Shown here piece by piece: positions 9,422-19,791 of a DNA stretch of 64,000 bases. The notes under the pieces are model-generated. The model did not search any database. It was given only the letters and a program-made list of their open reading frames with translations, and was not told where the DNA came from. The stretch comes from Lacinutrix jangbogonensis (GTDB taxonomy: Bacteria; Bacteroidota; Bacteroidia; Flavobacteriales; Flavobacteriaceae): positions 62,001 to 126,000 of the forward strand of contig NZ_JSWF01000012.1 in assembly GCF_000797445.1 (NCBI RefSeq), given 5' to 3'. The translations under genes were made by a program, and so were the position numbers. Numbering within the stretch: the first letter of the stretch is position 1; each line of letters starts with the position of its first letter.

Positions 9422-10531
9422 ATGAATTTATATAAATATCTTTTAGTTTTAATCTGCATTTTACCCATATCAAGTAATGGCCAAATGCGTTTTTCTGAAA
9501 TCATACAAGCTTCAAAAATTGCAAATGGCACAGAAAATTCATTATTTTTTATAGATTTTTGGGCAACCTGGTGTGGGCCATGTGTGTATGCTTCAGAATA
9601 TTTAGGAGTTTTGCAACAACAAAATCCAGATCGGTTTTATATCATTTCATTAACTGAAGAAAACCCTGAAAAAGTGAAGCGCTTTTTAGTAAAACATCCA
9701 ACAGATTTAGCTGTAGCTATTGATTATGAAGGTGAAACATTTTCAAAAAACAAGATTAGAGCTTTGCCAGATGGTATTTTAATTAATGCAGAAGGCTCCA
9801 TATTGTGGAAAGGTAATCCTACAGATTTTAAGCAAGCCGATTTAGACAGATTCTTACGTCAAAACACCAAAACAAGTGCCATTAACAAAGTTATAAAAAC
9901 AGTTAAAGTTAAAGAAGAAAAAGTAGTTCCTACGTATTTACCTAAAAAAGACTTTGAAATTAAAATACTTAAAAATGAAGTTGTTGAAACTCTAGAAATA
10001 AATCAAATTAAAGATTTTACGATACTTAAAGGCGATTTACAAAGTATTATGGCAAGTCAACTAAAAGTACTTAATAGTCAAGTTAAAGTGCCATCACATT
10101 TAAATAAAACTTATAAAGTTTACTTTAAGAACAATGGCAATGCTAAGTATAACATTTTGAAAGCGCTTAATTTAGATTATTTTTATAATGAAAAAGAAGG
10201 TGATGTGTTATCCTTAGATGTATCACAATTTCAGTTTTGGGACACACAACAAATAGATTGGGGGAAAAACATAGCAAAATATCTTATTGATGATTCACAA
10301 ATACAAGCAGATAACGTTACTTTTAATGATGTGCTGTACCAATTATCTAAAGTATTAGAAATACCTATTGTAGCATTAAACGGAACAGTTGATGATTTAC
10401 AACATGATTGGCAAATTCATCATAGGTTTTATAATCTTATGCAAACAGATTTGTTAGACAATTATGGTCTTATAGCCAAAAAACAGCTTGGTACTTACAA
10501 GCAATATACTATAACAAAAAAGACACCTTAA
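9422..10531 (+). CDS. Secreted thioredoxin-fold protein with a C-terminal DUF3738-like region
   Basis: 369 residues from the ATG at 9422, chosen over an upstream TTG because it opens a clean signal peptide (YLLVLICILPISSNG). Residues about 25-145 form a TlpA-like thioredoxin domain with the redox motif WCGPC in FWATWCGPCVYAS. The remaining 220 residues carry a region that recalls DUF3738 (LNGTVDDLQHDW), joined by a Lys/Val-rich linker. It likely works in the periplasm on thiols; the substrate is unknown. It starts just after the IS30 element, so its promoter may have been affected. Confidence 0.75.
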   Translation: MNLYKYLLVLICILPISSNGQMRFSEIIQASKIANGTENSLFFIDFWATWCGPCVYASEYLGVLQQQNPDRFYIISLTEENPEKVKRFLVKHPTDLAVAIDYEGETFSKNKIRALPDGILINAEGSILWKGNPTDFKQADLDRFLRQNTKTSAINKVIKTVKVKEEKVVPTYLPKKDFEIKILKNEVVETLEINQIKDFTILKGDLQSIMASQLKVLNSQVKVPSHLNKTYKVYFKNNGNAKYNILKALNLDYFYNEKEGDVLSLDVSQFQFWDTQQIDWGKNIAKYLIDDSQIQADNVTFNDVLYQLSKVLEIPIVALNGTVDDLQHDWQIHHRFYNLMQTDLLDNYGLIAKKQLGTYKQYTITKKTP

Positions 10532-10548
10532 AAAGGTGTCTTTTTTTT
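10522..10548 (+). terminator. Rho-independent terminator overlapping the stop codon
   Basis: GACACCTT pairs with AAGGTGTC and is followed by eight T. The stop codon of the thioredoxin-like gene lies in the loop. It may also serve the convergent OmpA-type gene. Confidence 0.85.
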
Positions 10549-10568
10549 ATAACTTGTAATACTAAATA

Positions 10569-11669
10569 TTAGTTGTTAATCACTCTAAACTCAGTACGTC
10601 TATTTTTTTGGTGTTGTGATTCGGCACATTCTACACCATTAGAGCAACGGTTAGTTAAACTTGACTCACCGTAACCACGAGCAGATAATCTGCTTCTTGA
10701 AATGCCTTTAGATACTAAGTAGTTAACAACAGAGTTAGCACGTTGTTGTGATAAAGACATGTTGTAATCATCATTACCTCTAGAATCTGTATGAGACATG
10801 ATTTCTACACTTACTTTAGAATCATTCATGATTGGTAATAATTTCTCATCAATAATTTTCTTAGAAGCAGGTGTTAAACGAGCACTATCAAGTTCATAAA
10901 ATATAGGTAATAAGTTTGGGTCTAATAACTCACAATTAACCTCTTCCCAAGTTGTAATACCACCTTTTTTGTCAAGAACAGTTCTTGTAACTGTATCTGT
11001 TTTAGCTGCAACTGTATTGCTTGTAGTAGAAGTTGGTGTATCTACAACAATACTAGTAATTGTTTTATACTCCGCAGGAATAACAGTTTTCTCCATACGA
11101 GCCGGTGTTTTAATAATACGTTTTTTGTAAGATGACATTTGCTCAGGCACAGGAATTGTACTTGTACTAGCATCACCTGCTAACGTAGTAAAAGGAACAT
11201 CTCTAAATTGTGAAGGGTATTCAACAAAACAAGCAGCAACACAATCATCTTTGTTTACAGATGGGCAATCTTCTAAAACCTTGTATTCCCATCCAGAAGT
11301 AGTAGGATACGTTTCATAATTTTTAGAACTTTTACCAAAAGAAGCTGGTATAACTTTTAAATCTGTACGCGCTTCTTTTTTTATATAAGTTACATCTACA
11401 GTTTCGTAAGTTGCTGGTGTGTACGTGTGCTTTTCTGTAGCTTCTTTTACTAAAACAGTCTCTTCAACAGTTTTGTAAGTTGCTGGAACAACTGTTAAAG
11501 TTGTATAAGCTGGATACACTTGTAAAGTTTCTGTTACTTCCTTAAAAGTATCTTTAGTAATACATTTAACATAACATTTTCCTGGTTCAGGATTTGTTGG
11601 TAGTCCTTGAGCTTGAAGATAACCTGAACTTGCAACCAAGCATAAGAATAGAAATAGTTTTTGTTTCAT
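10569..11669 (-). CDS. OmpA-family envelope protein
   Basis: 366 residues with a signal peptide (LFLFLCLVASSGYLQA). Residues about 255-366 are an OmpA C-terminal peptidoglycan-binding domain: LDSARLTPASKK, SHTDSRGNDDYNMSLSQQRA and ARGYGES, with the conserved Asp and Arg. The first 230 residues hold degenerate repeats of a P-A-x-Y-x-T/V type (PAYTTL, PATYKTVEE, PATYETVDV, PAEYKTITS) and several cysteine pairs; this part is not a barrel and could be a surface or periplasmic stalk. It has its own promoter box and stands as a single gene. Confidence 0.85.
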   Translation of the reverse strand: MKQKLFLFLCLVASSGYLQAQGLPTNPEPGKCYVKCITKDTFKEVTETLQVYPAYTTLTVVPATYKTVEETVLVKEATEKHTYTPATYETVDVTYIKKEARTDLKVIPASFGKSSKNYETYPTTSGWEYKVLEDCPSVNKDDCVAACFVEYPSQFRDVPFTTLAGDASTSTIPVPEQMSSYKKRIIKTPARMEKTVIPAEYKTITSIVVDTPTSTTSNTVAAKTDTVTRTVLDKKGGITTWEEVNCELLDPNLLPIFYELDSARLTPASKKIIDEKLLPIMNDSKVSVEIMSHTDSRGNDDYNMSLSQQRANSVVNYLVSKGISRSRLSARGYGESSLTNRCSNGVECAESQHQKNRRTEFRVINN

Positions 11670-11720
11670 AATAATTGTTTAAATAATTTATTAACTATAT
11701 TTAATATAGTCGTTTAATCA

Positions 11721-11728
11721 CAAATTTA
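11721..11728 (-). promoter_or_regulatory. Bacteroidota-type -7 box of the OmpA-family gene
   Basis: TAAATTTG on the minus strand fits TAnnTTTG and lies 52 bases before the ATG. A clear -33 box is not visible. Confidence 0.5.
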
Positions 11729-11799
11729 GGAATAAATTTAATAAAATGTTAAAATAATCATAATTAATATTAATGAGCTTTTTTAAAGGGTAAACATAA

Positions 11800-12648
11800 C
11801 TAGGAGAAAATAACGGTTTTATTATTAAACACCATCACTTTTCTTTTTATGTGTAGTTTTATAGCATTCGCTAATACAATCTTTTCTAGGTCACGACCTT
11901 TAGCAATTAAATCTTTAATAGTATAAGTGTGAGACACACGTTCTACATCTTGTTCTATAATTGGTCCAGCATCCAATTCTTTGGTTATATAATGACTTGT
12001 TGCTCCAATAATTTTAACACCACGTTTATATGCAGAATGATATGGTTTAGCACCAACAAAAGCTGGTAAAAACGAATGATGAATATTTATAACCTTATTA
12101 GGATAGAGGCTAATAATTTTATTAGACACAATTTGCATGTAACGTGCTAAAACAATAAAATCTATACCATGATCTTTACAAAGCTTTAGTTGTTGTGTTT
12201 CAGCTTCAACTTTGGTGTCTTTAGTTACAGGGATATGGTAAAACGGAATATTAAAACTATCTGCAATAGGTTTTAAAGTCTCGTGGTTACTTAATATAAA
12301 AGGAATTTCTAAATGTAATTCGCTCGAATTATATCGACCCAACAAATCGTACAAACAATGATCGTATTTAGAAACAAACAATGCCATTTTAGGTTTCTCT
12401 TCAGCATCATAAATACGCCATTTCATATTAAACCGTTCAGCTAATTCAGTTTTAAAATTTAATTGAAAGCCTTCCATTGAAAAGGAGGTGAACTCACTTT
12501 CTAATCGCATAAAAAATATATTCTGTTCTCTATCAACATGTTGGTCTATATAGACAATGTTTCCGTTGTTATTTGCAATAAAATTAGTGACTGTTGCAAT
12601 AATTCCAGATTGGTCTTTGCAATGTATTTGTAATGTAACTTTTTTCAT
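11800..12648 (-). CDS. purU: Formyltetrahydrofolate deformylase
   Basis: 282 residues. It hydrolyses 10-formyl-THF to formate and THF, which balances the one-carbon pool with purine synthesis. An N-terminal ACT domain (KDQSGIIATVTNFIANNNGN) is followed by the formyltransferase-type core with IDFIVLARYMQIVS, the catalytic block INIHHSFLPAF and GATSHYITKELDAGPIIEQD. Length is normal. Stands alone on the minus strand, divergent from icmF. Confidence 0.92.
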   Translation of the reverse strand: MKKVTLQIHCKDQSGIIATVTNFIANNNGNIVYIDQHVDREQNIFFMRLESEFTSFSMEGFQLNFKTELAERFNMKWRIYDAEEKPKMALFVSKYDHCLYDLLGRYNSSELHLEIPFILSNHETLKPIADSFNIPFYHIPVTKDTKVEAETQQLKLCKDHGIDFIVLARYMQIVSNKIISLYPNKVINIHHSFLPAFVGAKPYHSAYKRGVKIIGATSHYITKELDAGPIIEQDVERVSHTYTIKDLIAKGRDLEKIVLANAIKLHIKRKVMVFNNKTVIFS

Positions 12649-12851
12649 AGAAAATTGGTTCTTTCATTTCCGAGATTTATGTTTAATTAATTTCAGTAAG
12701 TCGGGATTCTTATAATCAATTGTTAATCTAAGGTAATACAAAAATGGGAGTATACTTTTATTAGATTATAGTATTAGATAATTGTAGATTTTACATCTAT
12801 TTTTTTGAATATTCCGTAAATTGCAGACTTAAATCCGATTATATTTTCCGA

Positions 12852-15800
12852 ATGATACAAGCAACACCTTACAAACCAAAATATAAAGTTAGAATTGTTA
12901 CAGCAGCAGCCTTGTTTGATGGTCACGATGCATCCATAAATATTATGCGACGTATTATCCAATCTACAGGCGTTGAAGTTATCCATTTAGGGCATGATAG
13001 AAGTGTCGATGAGGTCGTAAACACAGCCATTCAAGAGGATGCAAATGCTATATGCTTAACATCTTATCAAGGAGGTCACAATGAGTATTTTAAATATATG
13101 TACGACCTTTTAAAAGAAAGAGGAGCAGAACATATTAAAATCTTTGGAGGAGGAGGAGGCGTTATTTTACCTTCGGAAATTAAAGACTTAATGGATTATG
13201 GTATTTCTCGAATTTATTCGCCAGACGATGGTCGTGAAATGGGATTGCAAGGTATGATTAACGATTTGGTTGAACAATCAGATTTTGCTGTTGGTGATAC
13301 ATTAAATGGAGAGGTAGCATTGCTGCCTTCAAAAAATGCAAAAGCTATAGCACGTGTTATTTCTTCGGCAGAAAACTTTCCAGAAGTAGCAAAAAGCGCT
13401 TTAGAGAAAATTCATCTGAAGAATAAAAATTCTAAAACACCAGTTTTAGGAATCACAGGAACTGGAGGTTCAGGGAAATCGTCTTTAGTAGATGAGTTAG
13501 TGCGTAGATTTTTAATCGATTTCCCAGAGAAAACTATAGGTTTAGTTTCTGTAGATCCATCAAAACGTAAAACAGGAGGTGCACTTTTAGGAGATAGAAT
13601 ACGCATGAATGCTATTAACTCTCCGCGTGTTTATATGCGAAGTTTAGCAACACGTCAAAGTAATTTAGCATTATCAAAATATGTAAATGAAGCAGTACAA
13701 GTTTTAAAAGCTGCGGAATACGATATTATAATTTTAGAAACTTCTGGTATTGGACAAAGTGATACCGAAATTATGGAGCACAGTGATGTTGCATTGTATG
13801 TTATGACACCAGAATTTGGTGCTGCAACACAATTGGAGAAAATTGATATGCTTGATTTTGCCGATTTGGTAGCCATTAACAAATTCGATAAACGTGGTTC
13901 TTTAGATGCTTTACGTGATGTAAAAAAACAATACATGCGTAACAATCATCTTTGGGATGTTCATCAAGACGACTTGCCTGTTTATGGCACAATTGCATCG
14001 CAGTTTAACGATCCAGGAATGAATACGCTGTACAAAGCGATTATGGATAAGATAGTTGAGAAAACAGAGTCTGATCTTAAATCGACTTTCGAAATCTCAA
14101 CGGAAATGAGCGAAAAGATTTTTGTCATTCCGCCAAGTAGAACACGTTACCTTTCTGAAATAGCTGAAAGCAATCGTGGGTACGATAAAACAGCTTCAAA
14201 ACAAGTTGAAGTTGCGCAAAGACTTTTCGGGATATATAAAACATTAGAATCTGTTTTAGAGGTAAAACCAGAATTGGATAAAGCGGGTCTTGCATCAGAA
14301 TCTATTCAGTCTACTGAAGATAATAAAGATTTCGTAAAACTATTAGTTGGAGAATTCGACCGTGTAAAACTAAACTTAGATCCATACAATTGGGAAGTAA
14401 TTACTGGTTGGAGTGATAAAGTAAATAAATATAAAAACCCTATCTATACTTTTAAAGTTAGAGATAAGGAAATTAAAATAGAAACACATACAAAATCATT
14501 ATCACAGTCTGATATTCCAAAAGTAGCTTTACCAAAGTATCAAGCTTGGGGAGATATTTTAAAATGGTGTTTACAAGAAAATGTACCTGGAGAATTCCCA
14601 TACACTTCAGGATTATATCCTTTTAAAAGAACAGGAGAAGATCCAGCAAGAATGTTTGCAGGTGAAGGTGGTCCAGAACGTACTAACAGACGTTTTCATT
14701 ATGTAAGTGCAGGTTTGCCAGCTAAGCGTTTGTCTACAGCTTTCGATAGTGTAACACTTTACGGTAACGATCCAGATTTGCGTCCGGATATCTATGGTAA
14801 AATTGGTAATGCAGGCGTTTCAATCTGCTGTTTAGACGATGCTAAAAAGCTCTATTCTGGTTTCGATTTAGCAAATGTAATGACCTCGGTAAGTATGACC
14901 ATTAATGGTCCAGCTCCAATGTTATTAGGTTTCTTTATGAACGCAGCCATAGACCAGCAAAGTGAATTCTATATTAAGGAAAAAGGACTAGAAAAAGAAG
15001 TAGAAGCGAAAATTGCTAAACTATATAAAGGTAAAGAAAGACCAAGTTACAATGGCGAATTGCCTGAAGGAAACAACGGTTTAGGTTTAATGCTATTAGG
15101 AGTAACAGCTGACCAAGTATTACCAGCAGACATTTACGCAGAAATTAAAAAGAATACTATTGCTCAAGTTCGTGGAACGGTTCAAGCAGATATTTTAAAA
15201 GAAGATCAAGCACAAAACACCTGTATATTTTCAACTGAATTTGCGTTGCGTTTAATGGGCGACGTACAAGAATATTTTATAGATAATAATGTGCGTAACT
15301 TCTATTCGGTTTCAATATCTGGGTATCATATTGCAGAAGCAGGCGCAAATCCAATCACGCAATTAGCATTAACATTATCTAACGGATTTACTTATGTAGA
15401 GTATTACTTAAGTCGCGGCATGGATATTAATAAATTTGGGCCAAACTTATCGTTCTTTTTCTCGAATGGTATCGATCCAGAATATTCTGTTATAGGTCGT
15501 GTGGCTAGAAAAATATGGTCTAAAGCATTAAAGCACAAATATGGTGCAAACTCTAGAGCGCAAATGTTGAAGTACCACATTCAAACGTCTGGTAGAAGCT
15601 TACATGCTCAAGAAATCGACTTTAACGATATTCGTACAACCTTACAAGCATTATATGCTATTTACGATAACTGTAACTCGTTGCATACAAATGCTTACGA
15701 TGAAGCGATTACAACACCTACCGAAGAATCTGTACGTCGTGCTATGGCAATACAGTTAATTATAAATAAAGAATTAGGATTGGCTAAAAACGAAAACCCT

Positions 15801-16265
15801 ATTCAAGGTTCTTTTATAATTGAAGAATTAACCGATTTAGTAGAAGATGCTGTATTAACAGAATTCGATCGTATTACAGAAAGAGGAGGCGTTTTAGGTG
15901 CTATGGAGACGATGTATCAACGTTCTAAAATCCAAGAGGAAAGCTTGTATTACGAAACTTTAAAACACAACGGTGAATTTCCAATAATAGGTGTGAATAC
16001 CTTTTTAAGTTCTAAAGGTTCGCCAACAGTAATTCCAAAAGAAGTTATTCGTGCAACCGAAGAAGAAAAGCAATTCCAAATTAAAACATTGGAGCATTTA
16101 CATAAAGCGCATGATACAAAAGCGATGTTAAAAGAACTTCAAAAGAAAGCGATTAACAACGAGAATATTTTTGAAGCCCTAATGGAAGTTTGTAAAGTCT
16201 GTTCACTTGGCGAAATTACGGCTTCGTTATTTGAAGTAGGAGGACAGTATAGAAGAAACATGTAA
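12852..16265 (+). CDS. icmF: Fused isobutyryl-CoA mutase (adenosylcobalamin-dependent)
   Basis: 1137 residues. It interconverts isobutyryl-CoA and n-butyryl-CoA with coenzyme B12; some members also act on pivalyl- or isovaleryl-CoA. Domain order is that of IcmF: B12-binding domain (about 1-150, with DGHDAS at 23-28 for the histidine-on base), a MeaB-type G3E GTPase chaperone (Walker [10 protein letters not shown] near 203-211, [22 protein letters not shown]), a linker, then the mutase barrel (about 570-1137: [47 protein letters not shown]). The phenylalanine in YPFKR fits IcmF rather than methylmalonyl-CoA mutase. I see no cobalamin riboswitch in the 200 bases upstream. Confidence 0.9.
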   Translation: MIQATPYKPKYKVRIVTAAALFDGHDASINIMRRIIQSTGVEVIHLGHDRSVDEVVNTAIQEDANAICLTSYQGGHNEYFKYMYDLLKERGAEHIKIFGGGGGVILPSEIKDLMDYGISRIYSPDDGREMGLQGMINDLVEQSDFAVGDTLNGEVALLPSKNAKAIARVISSAENFPEVAKSALEKIHLKNKNSKTPVLGITGTGGSGKSSLVDELVRRFLIDFPEKTIGLVSVDPSKRKTGGALLGDRIRMNAINSPRVYMRSLATRQSNLALSKYVNEAVQVLKAAEYDIIILETSGIGQSDTEIMEHSDVALYVMTPEFGAATQLEKIDMLDFADLVAINKFDKRGSLDALRDVKKQYMRNNHLWDVHQDDLPVYGTIASQFNDPGMNTLYKAIMDKIVEKTESDLKSTFEISTEMSEKIFVIPPSRTRYLSEIAESNRGYDKTASKQVEVAQRLFGIYKTLESVLEVKPELDKAGLASESIQSTEDNKDFVKLLVGEFDRVKLNLDPYNWEVITGWSDKVNKYKNPIYTFKVRDKEIKIETHTKSLSQSDIPKVALPKYQAWGDILKWCLQENVPGEFPYTSGLYPFKRTGEDPARMFAGEGGPERTNRRFHYVSAGLPAKRLSTAFDSVTLYGNDPDLRPDIYGKIGNAGVSICCLDDAKKLYSGFDLANVMTSVSMTINGPAPMLLGFFMNAAIDQQSEFYIKEKGLEKEVEAKIAKLYKGKERPSYNGELPEGNNGLGLMLLGVTADQVLPADIYAEIKKNTIAQVRGTVQADILKEDQAQNTCIFSTEFALRLMGDVQEYFIDNNVRNFYSVSISGYHIAEAGANPITQLALTLSNGFTYVEYYLSRGMDINKFGPNLSFFFSNGIDPEYSVIGRVARKIWSKALKHKYGANSRAQMLKYHIQTSGRSLHAQEIDFNDIRTTLQALYAIYDNCNSLHTNAYDEAITTPTEESVRRAMAIQLIINKELGLAKNENPIQGSFIIEELTDLVEDAVLTEFDRITERGGVLGAMETMYQRSKIQEESLYYETLKHNGEFPIIGVNTFLSSKGSPTVIPKEVIRATEEEKQFQIKTLEHLHKAHDTKAMLKELQKKAINNENIFEALMEVCKVCSLGEITASLFEVGGQYRRNM

Positions 16266-16274
16266 GCAGAGATC

Positions 16275-16299
16275 CAATTTTTATTTTTCATAAAAATTG
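16275..16299. other. AT-rich hairpin after icmF
   Basis: CAATTTTTAT pairs with ATAAAAATTG across TTTTC. It lies 10 bases after the icmF stop. The stem has almost no G-C pairs, so its role as a terminator is doubtful; the stronger one follows at 16385. Confidence 0.4.
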
Positions 16300-16345
16300 A
16301 GTGAATCGCTTATTCCAAATTTATTTTGGGATCTCACAGAAATAC

Positions 16346-16375
16346 TGTCATTCAGGGCAAAGCGAAGAATCTCAA
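16346..16375. repeat. REP-like intergenic element, copy 3
   Basis: GTCATTCAGGGCAAAGCGA followed by AGAATCTCAATA, close to the copy at 5990. It lies between the icmF stop and its terminator. Confidence 0.6.
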
Positions 16376-16384
16376 TAAATAACA

Positions 16385-16415
16385 AAAAAGCGTTTCGTAG
16401 TGAAACGCTTTTTTT
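16385..16415 (+). terminator. Rho-independent terminator after icmF
   Basis: AAAGCGTTTC pairs with GAAACGCTTT around GTAGT, followed by a run of T. It is also A-flanked on the left and could work in both directions. Confidence 0.85.
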
Positions 16416-16434
16416 ACTTTAAATTAAAAATAGT

Positions 16435-16905
16435 ATGTCAATAAATCACACCTTCAAAGCAACCGTTAACTGGGCAATAAATCAAGGTGAAAGTACTTTT
16501 AACCCAAGAACTTTTAGCCGAAATCATGAAGTTACAATAGCTAATAAAACTAGCCCTTTACAAATATCTGCCGCTAAGCCATTTAGAGGAGACGACTCGT
16601 TATATAATCCTGAAGATTTATTGTTGTCTGCTTTAACATCTTGCCACATGATGTCTTATTTATACGTTTGCGCACAGCATAATATTGAAGTACTAAGTTA
16701 TACAGATCAATCTGAAGGTGATTTAGAAGTCAAGTCATCTGGAAGCGGTAGTTTTAAAACCGTTAGGCTAAAACCAGTAGTAATCATAAAGAATGCTAAC
16801 CAAAAAGAACTTGCTTTAAGGCTGCATAATAAGGCAAACGCACTTTGTTTTATAGCTAATTCTTGCAATTTTACAGTATCTCACAAGGCAACTATAATAG
16901 TTTAA
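16435..16905 (+). CDS. OsmC/Ohr-family protein
   Basis: 156 residues. OsmC-family proteins reduce organic hydroperoxides with two cysteines. The first cysteine is in LLLSALTSCHMMSYLYVC and the second in LCFIANSCNFTVSH, at the positions expected for the pair. The N-terminal strand region (HTFKATVNWAINQGESTF) fits the YhfA/OsmC-like subgroup often found in Bacteroidota. Cytoplasmic, single gene, 19 bases after the icmF terminator. Confidence 0.85.
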   Translation: MSINHTFKATVNWAINQGESTFNPRTFSRNHEVTIANKTSPLQISAAKPFRGDDSLYNPEDLLLSALTSCHMMSYLYVCAQHNIEVLSYTDQSEGDLEVKSSGSGSFKTVRLKPVVIIKNANQKELALRLHNKANALCFIANSCNFTVSHKATIIV

Positions 16906-17514
16906 TTATCTTTTAATTTTTCGCCATTTCTTTTTTTCTAACATTTTTGAAACCTGACTACCTGCATCTTCTCCATAACGTAAATAATAATCCCCATTAG
17001 GTTTAATTATAATAAATGCTGCACAATTTTTGTCTTCTATAAATATATTTTCCTTGTAAAAATTTTTGTCAAGAATCCATTTATCATCTTCATTTAGATA
17101 ATTGCTTTGAAAAAACTTGGGAGAGAATATTAAAAAACTTTCTATGTTGTAAAGCTTAGTAATACCAATAGTGCCGTTTTTAATATTATTGAGAACTATT
17201 CCATAACCTTTGTTTCCTTCAATTATACAATTTTTACCATTTTGCATGTATTCTATTAATATAGTTTTAGTGAAATCTATTTTTTTTGAAGAATCTATTT
17301 GAAGTTTTTCTTGTATTAATTTTAAGTTTTTAGAATTAAAATAGCCATAAAATTCTTCAATAGATTTTTTATAACTTTCATTATATTCAGTATTAACATT
17401 TTTAAAGTATCGATTCTTACTGAGTTTGTTAGCAGAATCTTCATCTGCATTTTTTGAAGAAGAACAATTAAAACACATTAAAATAGCAAATAAATAGATT
17501 GAAATATTCTTCAT
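16906..17514 (-). CDS. Hypothetical lipoprotein
   Basis: 202 residues with a lipobox (MCFNC, Cys17) followed by a serine- and acid-rich linker. No known domain recognised; the centre alternates hydrophobic and polar stretches (GYGIVLNNIKNGTIGITKLY) and the C-terminus is basic (KKKWRKIKR). Its start lies 9 bases after the end of the MFS gene on the same strand, so the two are probably cotranscribed. Its stop abuts the OsmC-like stop head to head. Confidence 0.65.
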   Translation of the reverse strand: MKNISIYLFAILMCFNCSSSKNADEDSANKLSKNRYFKNVNTEYNESYKKSIEEFYGYFNSKNLKLIQEKLQIDSSKKIDFTKTILIEYMQNGKNCIIEGNKGYGIVLNNIKNGTIGITKLYNIESFLIFSPKFFQSNYLNEDDKWILDKNFYKENIFIEDKNCAAFIIIKPNGDYYLRYGEDAGSQVSKMLEKKKWRKIKR

Positions 17515-17523
17515 ATAAAATTA

Positions 17524-18741
17524 TTAAATTTCATTTTTAATTTTTTTCTTCTTCATATATACTTTCAATATAAATAATAAAAGTACACATAAACCTGCCA
17601 ATGCAGTCATTATTGTCCAAGTGTTATTAAAGCCAATTCCAGATATTATTTGTAATCCAGCATTAAAACCAAAAACGCTAGCAACAGAGAAAGACATAAT
17701 GTACATTGCCATATATTCGCCTTGATTCCCTTTTTTTGCAAGATCCATAACAAATGAATTTGAAAACGGAAATGCTATCATTTCTCCAATCGTCATTAAT
17801 AGCATTCCAATTATTAATATACCAGACCATGTTGTTAAATTTAGAACAAGGAAACTTAAACCGGTTAAAATAGCTCCAAATAATATTAAACCAACCTTAC
17901 TATATTTACTTTTTTCTAACCAACTTATTAGGGGCATTTCGAATAGAAATATAAAAAATCCATTTGCGCCTAACAGTAATCCAATTTCAATTTTAGTCAT
18001 TAAATGAACATCTCTATAATATAATGGCATTGCAGAAAAATACTGGAAAAATATTACAGCAAAAACTAGCATGGCAAAAAAGAAAATAATCAAAGCTTTA
18101 TCGGTCTAAGCAGATTTTGGGTTTTCAACTTTCATTTTATCATGAACCACTGTTTTCTTTGGATTCAATACGTTAAATAAAACAAATGTTGCTAGTATAC
18201 AAGTAATGCCATCTGTCCAAAATAAACCAGAATAATCCAAAGTAGTAATAATTAATCCACCTAAAGCTGGACCTGCCGAAAAACCAAGGTTTATTGCTAA
18301 ACGTATTAGTGTTACACTTCTTGTTTTGTTCTCTGGTTTGCTGTAGGTACTCATTGCTACAAACATTGCAGGTCTAAAAGTATCAGCAACTATCATAAGT
18401 AAAAAGATGCCAATACCTAAAGACTCAAATGTTTTTAAATACTGAATTCCAATAAATAATAAGCCCGTTAGAAACAGACTACCTACCATAACTTTATAAA
18501 AGCCAATAGAGTCTGTTAATTTTCCGCCAATCCATGTTCCTACTACAGATCCTAAACCAAAGCTCGTCATAATCCAACCAACATTTTCTAAAGATAAATT
18601 TAGGTCTTCTGTTAGATAAATTGATAAAAATGGAATTACCATTGTACCAGCACGATTAATAAAAGTTATTAATGCGAGCCACCAAACTTCTCGAGAGAGT
18701 CCTTTGAAGGTGTCTATGTAATTGCCGTATAGTTTTTTCAT
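17524..18741 (-). pseudogene. MFS transporter interrupted by an in-frame TAG
   Basis: Two open halves, 211 and 189 residues, lie in the same frame with only a TAG (18106-18108) and four codons between them. The N-terminal half has the MFS motif between TM2 and TM3 (GSVVGTWIGGKLTDSIGF) and six membrane segments; the C-terminal half has the other six (RDVHLMTKIEIGLLLGANGF starts it). The stop falls in the cytoplasmic loop between TM6 and TM7. A single base change of a TAT/TAC-type codon would explain it. It could be a recent nonsense mutation, a base-call error, or less likely two half-transporters. The substrate is unknown. Confidence 0.78.
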
Positions 18742-19140
18742 TGTTTGGTTGGTTTTCTGTTTATGTCATTTGCTAAAAGTTTAATTCGTGATAGACTTAA
18801 AATAAAAAAGTCCAACTACGAAGTTGGACTTTTAATATTGTATAAATTGATATTTAGATCATCATATAATATAGTAAGCCCACTTTGTATTTCTACAAGA
18901 GGTTTTTTGCTTATAATATGTAATGACCAGATTCATTTTTTATCTTTTGATGTGCCAAAGCTACACAAAAATATTTTAAGTTGTACTTTTGAAAAGATAA
19001 AATGATAATACACGTTCTAAAGCTAAAGCTTTTGACGCCTTATCTTTAGATTTGTTAGAATCATAAAAATCTAATATGAGTACTAGTTTTAATCCATCAC
19101 TTAATTCAAATAATTAATATAACAGAGCCTCAATTTTATT
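18742..19140. other. 399-base gap with a hairpin and no supported gene
   Basis: The gap between divergent genes holds a strong hairpin at 18805-18833 and otherwise AT-rich DNA. A short stretch near 19017-19065 could encode SKAKAFDALSLDLLES but has a stop just upstream in that frame and no start, so it may be a gene remnant or chance. No promoter with both boxes is clear. Confidence 0.4.
18805..18833. terminator. Bidirectional terminator-like hairpin
   Basis: AAAAGTCCAAC pairs with GTTGGACTTTT around TACGAA. It stands 64 bases upstream of the MFS start and 300 bases upstream of the DUF1684 gene, where nothing obvious needs termination, so it may mark a lost gene or a short RNA. Confidence 0.6.
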
Positions 19141-19743
19141 ATGACTAAACAGATTATACTTTTAGTGTTATTTATTTCAGCTTTAAGCTGCGCTCAAAAA
19201 AAAGAGTCGCTATTAGGAGATACAGAATGGCAACGCGAACAAAATGCAGACTTTAAAGATGCTTCTAAATCGCCTTTAAAAGAAAAGGATAGAAAGGTTT
19301 TTAAAGCTTTAGATTTTTATAAATTCGATTCTACCTATGTTGTAAATGCGACCTTAAAAAGAATTCCAGATTCGAAATGGTTTCAGATGAAAACAACAAC
19401 AAATAGAGTCTCAAAAGAACGTGTTTATGGTGTTTTAACTTTTGAAATTAAAGATCTAGCGTTTAGTTTGAAAATTTATCAAGGTCAAGATTTAATGGAG
19501 AAAGATGGTTTTGAGGATTATTTATTTCTTCCTTTTTCTGATAATACAAATGGAGAAGAGAGTTATGGTGGCGGACGCTATATAGATTTAAGAATACCAG
19601 AAGATACGACTATAATTATTGACTTTAATAAAGCTTATAACCCTTATTGTGCTTATAACGAAAAATATTCTTGCCCTATTGTTCCTCTGGAAAACTCTTT
19701 AGATGTGAGCGTTGAAGCAGGAGTAAAGGTGTTTAAAAAATAA
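19141..19743 (+). CDS. DUF1684 lipoprotein
   Basis: 200 residues with a lipobox (ISALSC, Cys17). The DUF1684 signature is clear near the C-terminus: GGRYIDLRIPEDTTIIIDFN, AYNPYCAYNEKYSCPIVP and the closing ENSLDVSVEAG. DUF1684 proteins are of unknown function and usually lipid-anchored in Bacteroidota. Start chosen for the lipoprotein signal. Single gene with a terminator directly after it. Confidence 0.85.
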   Translation: MTKQIILLVLFISALSCAQKKESLLGDTEWQREQNADFKDASKSPLKEKDRKVFKALDFYKFDSTYVVNATLKRIPDSKWFQMKTTTNRVSKERVYGVLTFEIKDLAFSLKIYQGQDLMEKDGFEDYLFLPFSDNTNGEESYGGGRYIDLRIPEDTTIIIDFNKAYNPYCAYNEKYSCPIVPLENSLDVSVEAGVKVFKK

Positions 19744-19745
19744 AA

Positions 19746-19769
19746 GCACCTAACAAGAATAGTAGGTGC
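19746..19769. terminator. Shared terminator of convergent genes
   Basis: GCACCTA pairs with TAGGTGC. Read on the minus strand it is followed by TTTTATTTTTT, so it best fits the minus-strand repeat-protein gene, but it also closes the DUF1684 gene. Confidence 0.65.
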
Positions 19770-19791
19770 CTTAATTACTAACTAACAAAAT

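Noticed and set aside
12649-12851. Cobalamin riboswitch before icmF
   Set aside because: Too short, and I see none of the conserved B12-box sequence in the gap.
12774-12986. A minus-strand 70-residue open frame overlapping the icmF start
   Set aside because: Rich in Cys and Asn with no domain; it is the antisense of the icmF 5' end.
18745-19005. An 86-residue plus-strand open frame
   Set aside because: It crosses a terminator hairpin, has no recognisable domain, and its composition is not protein-like.
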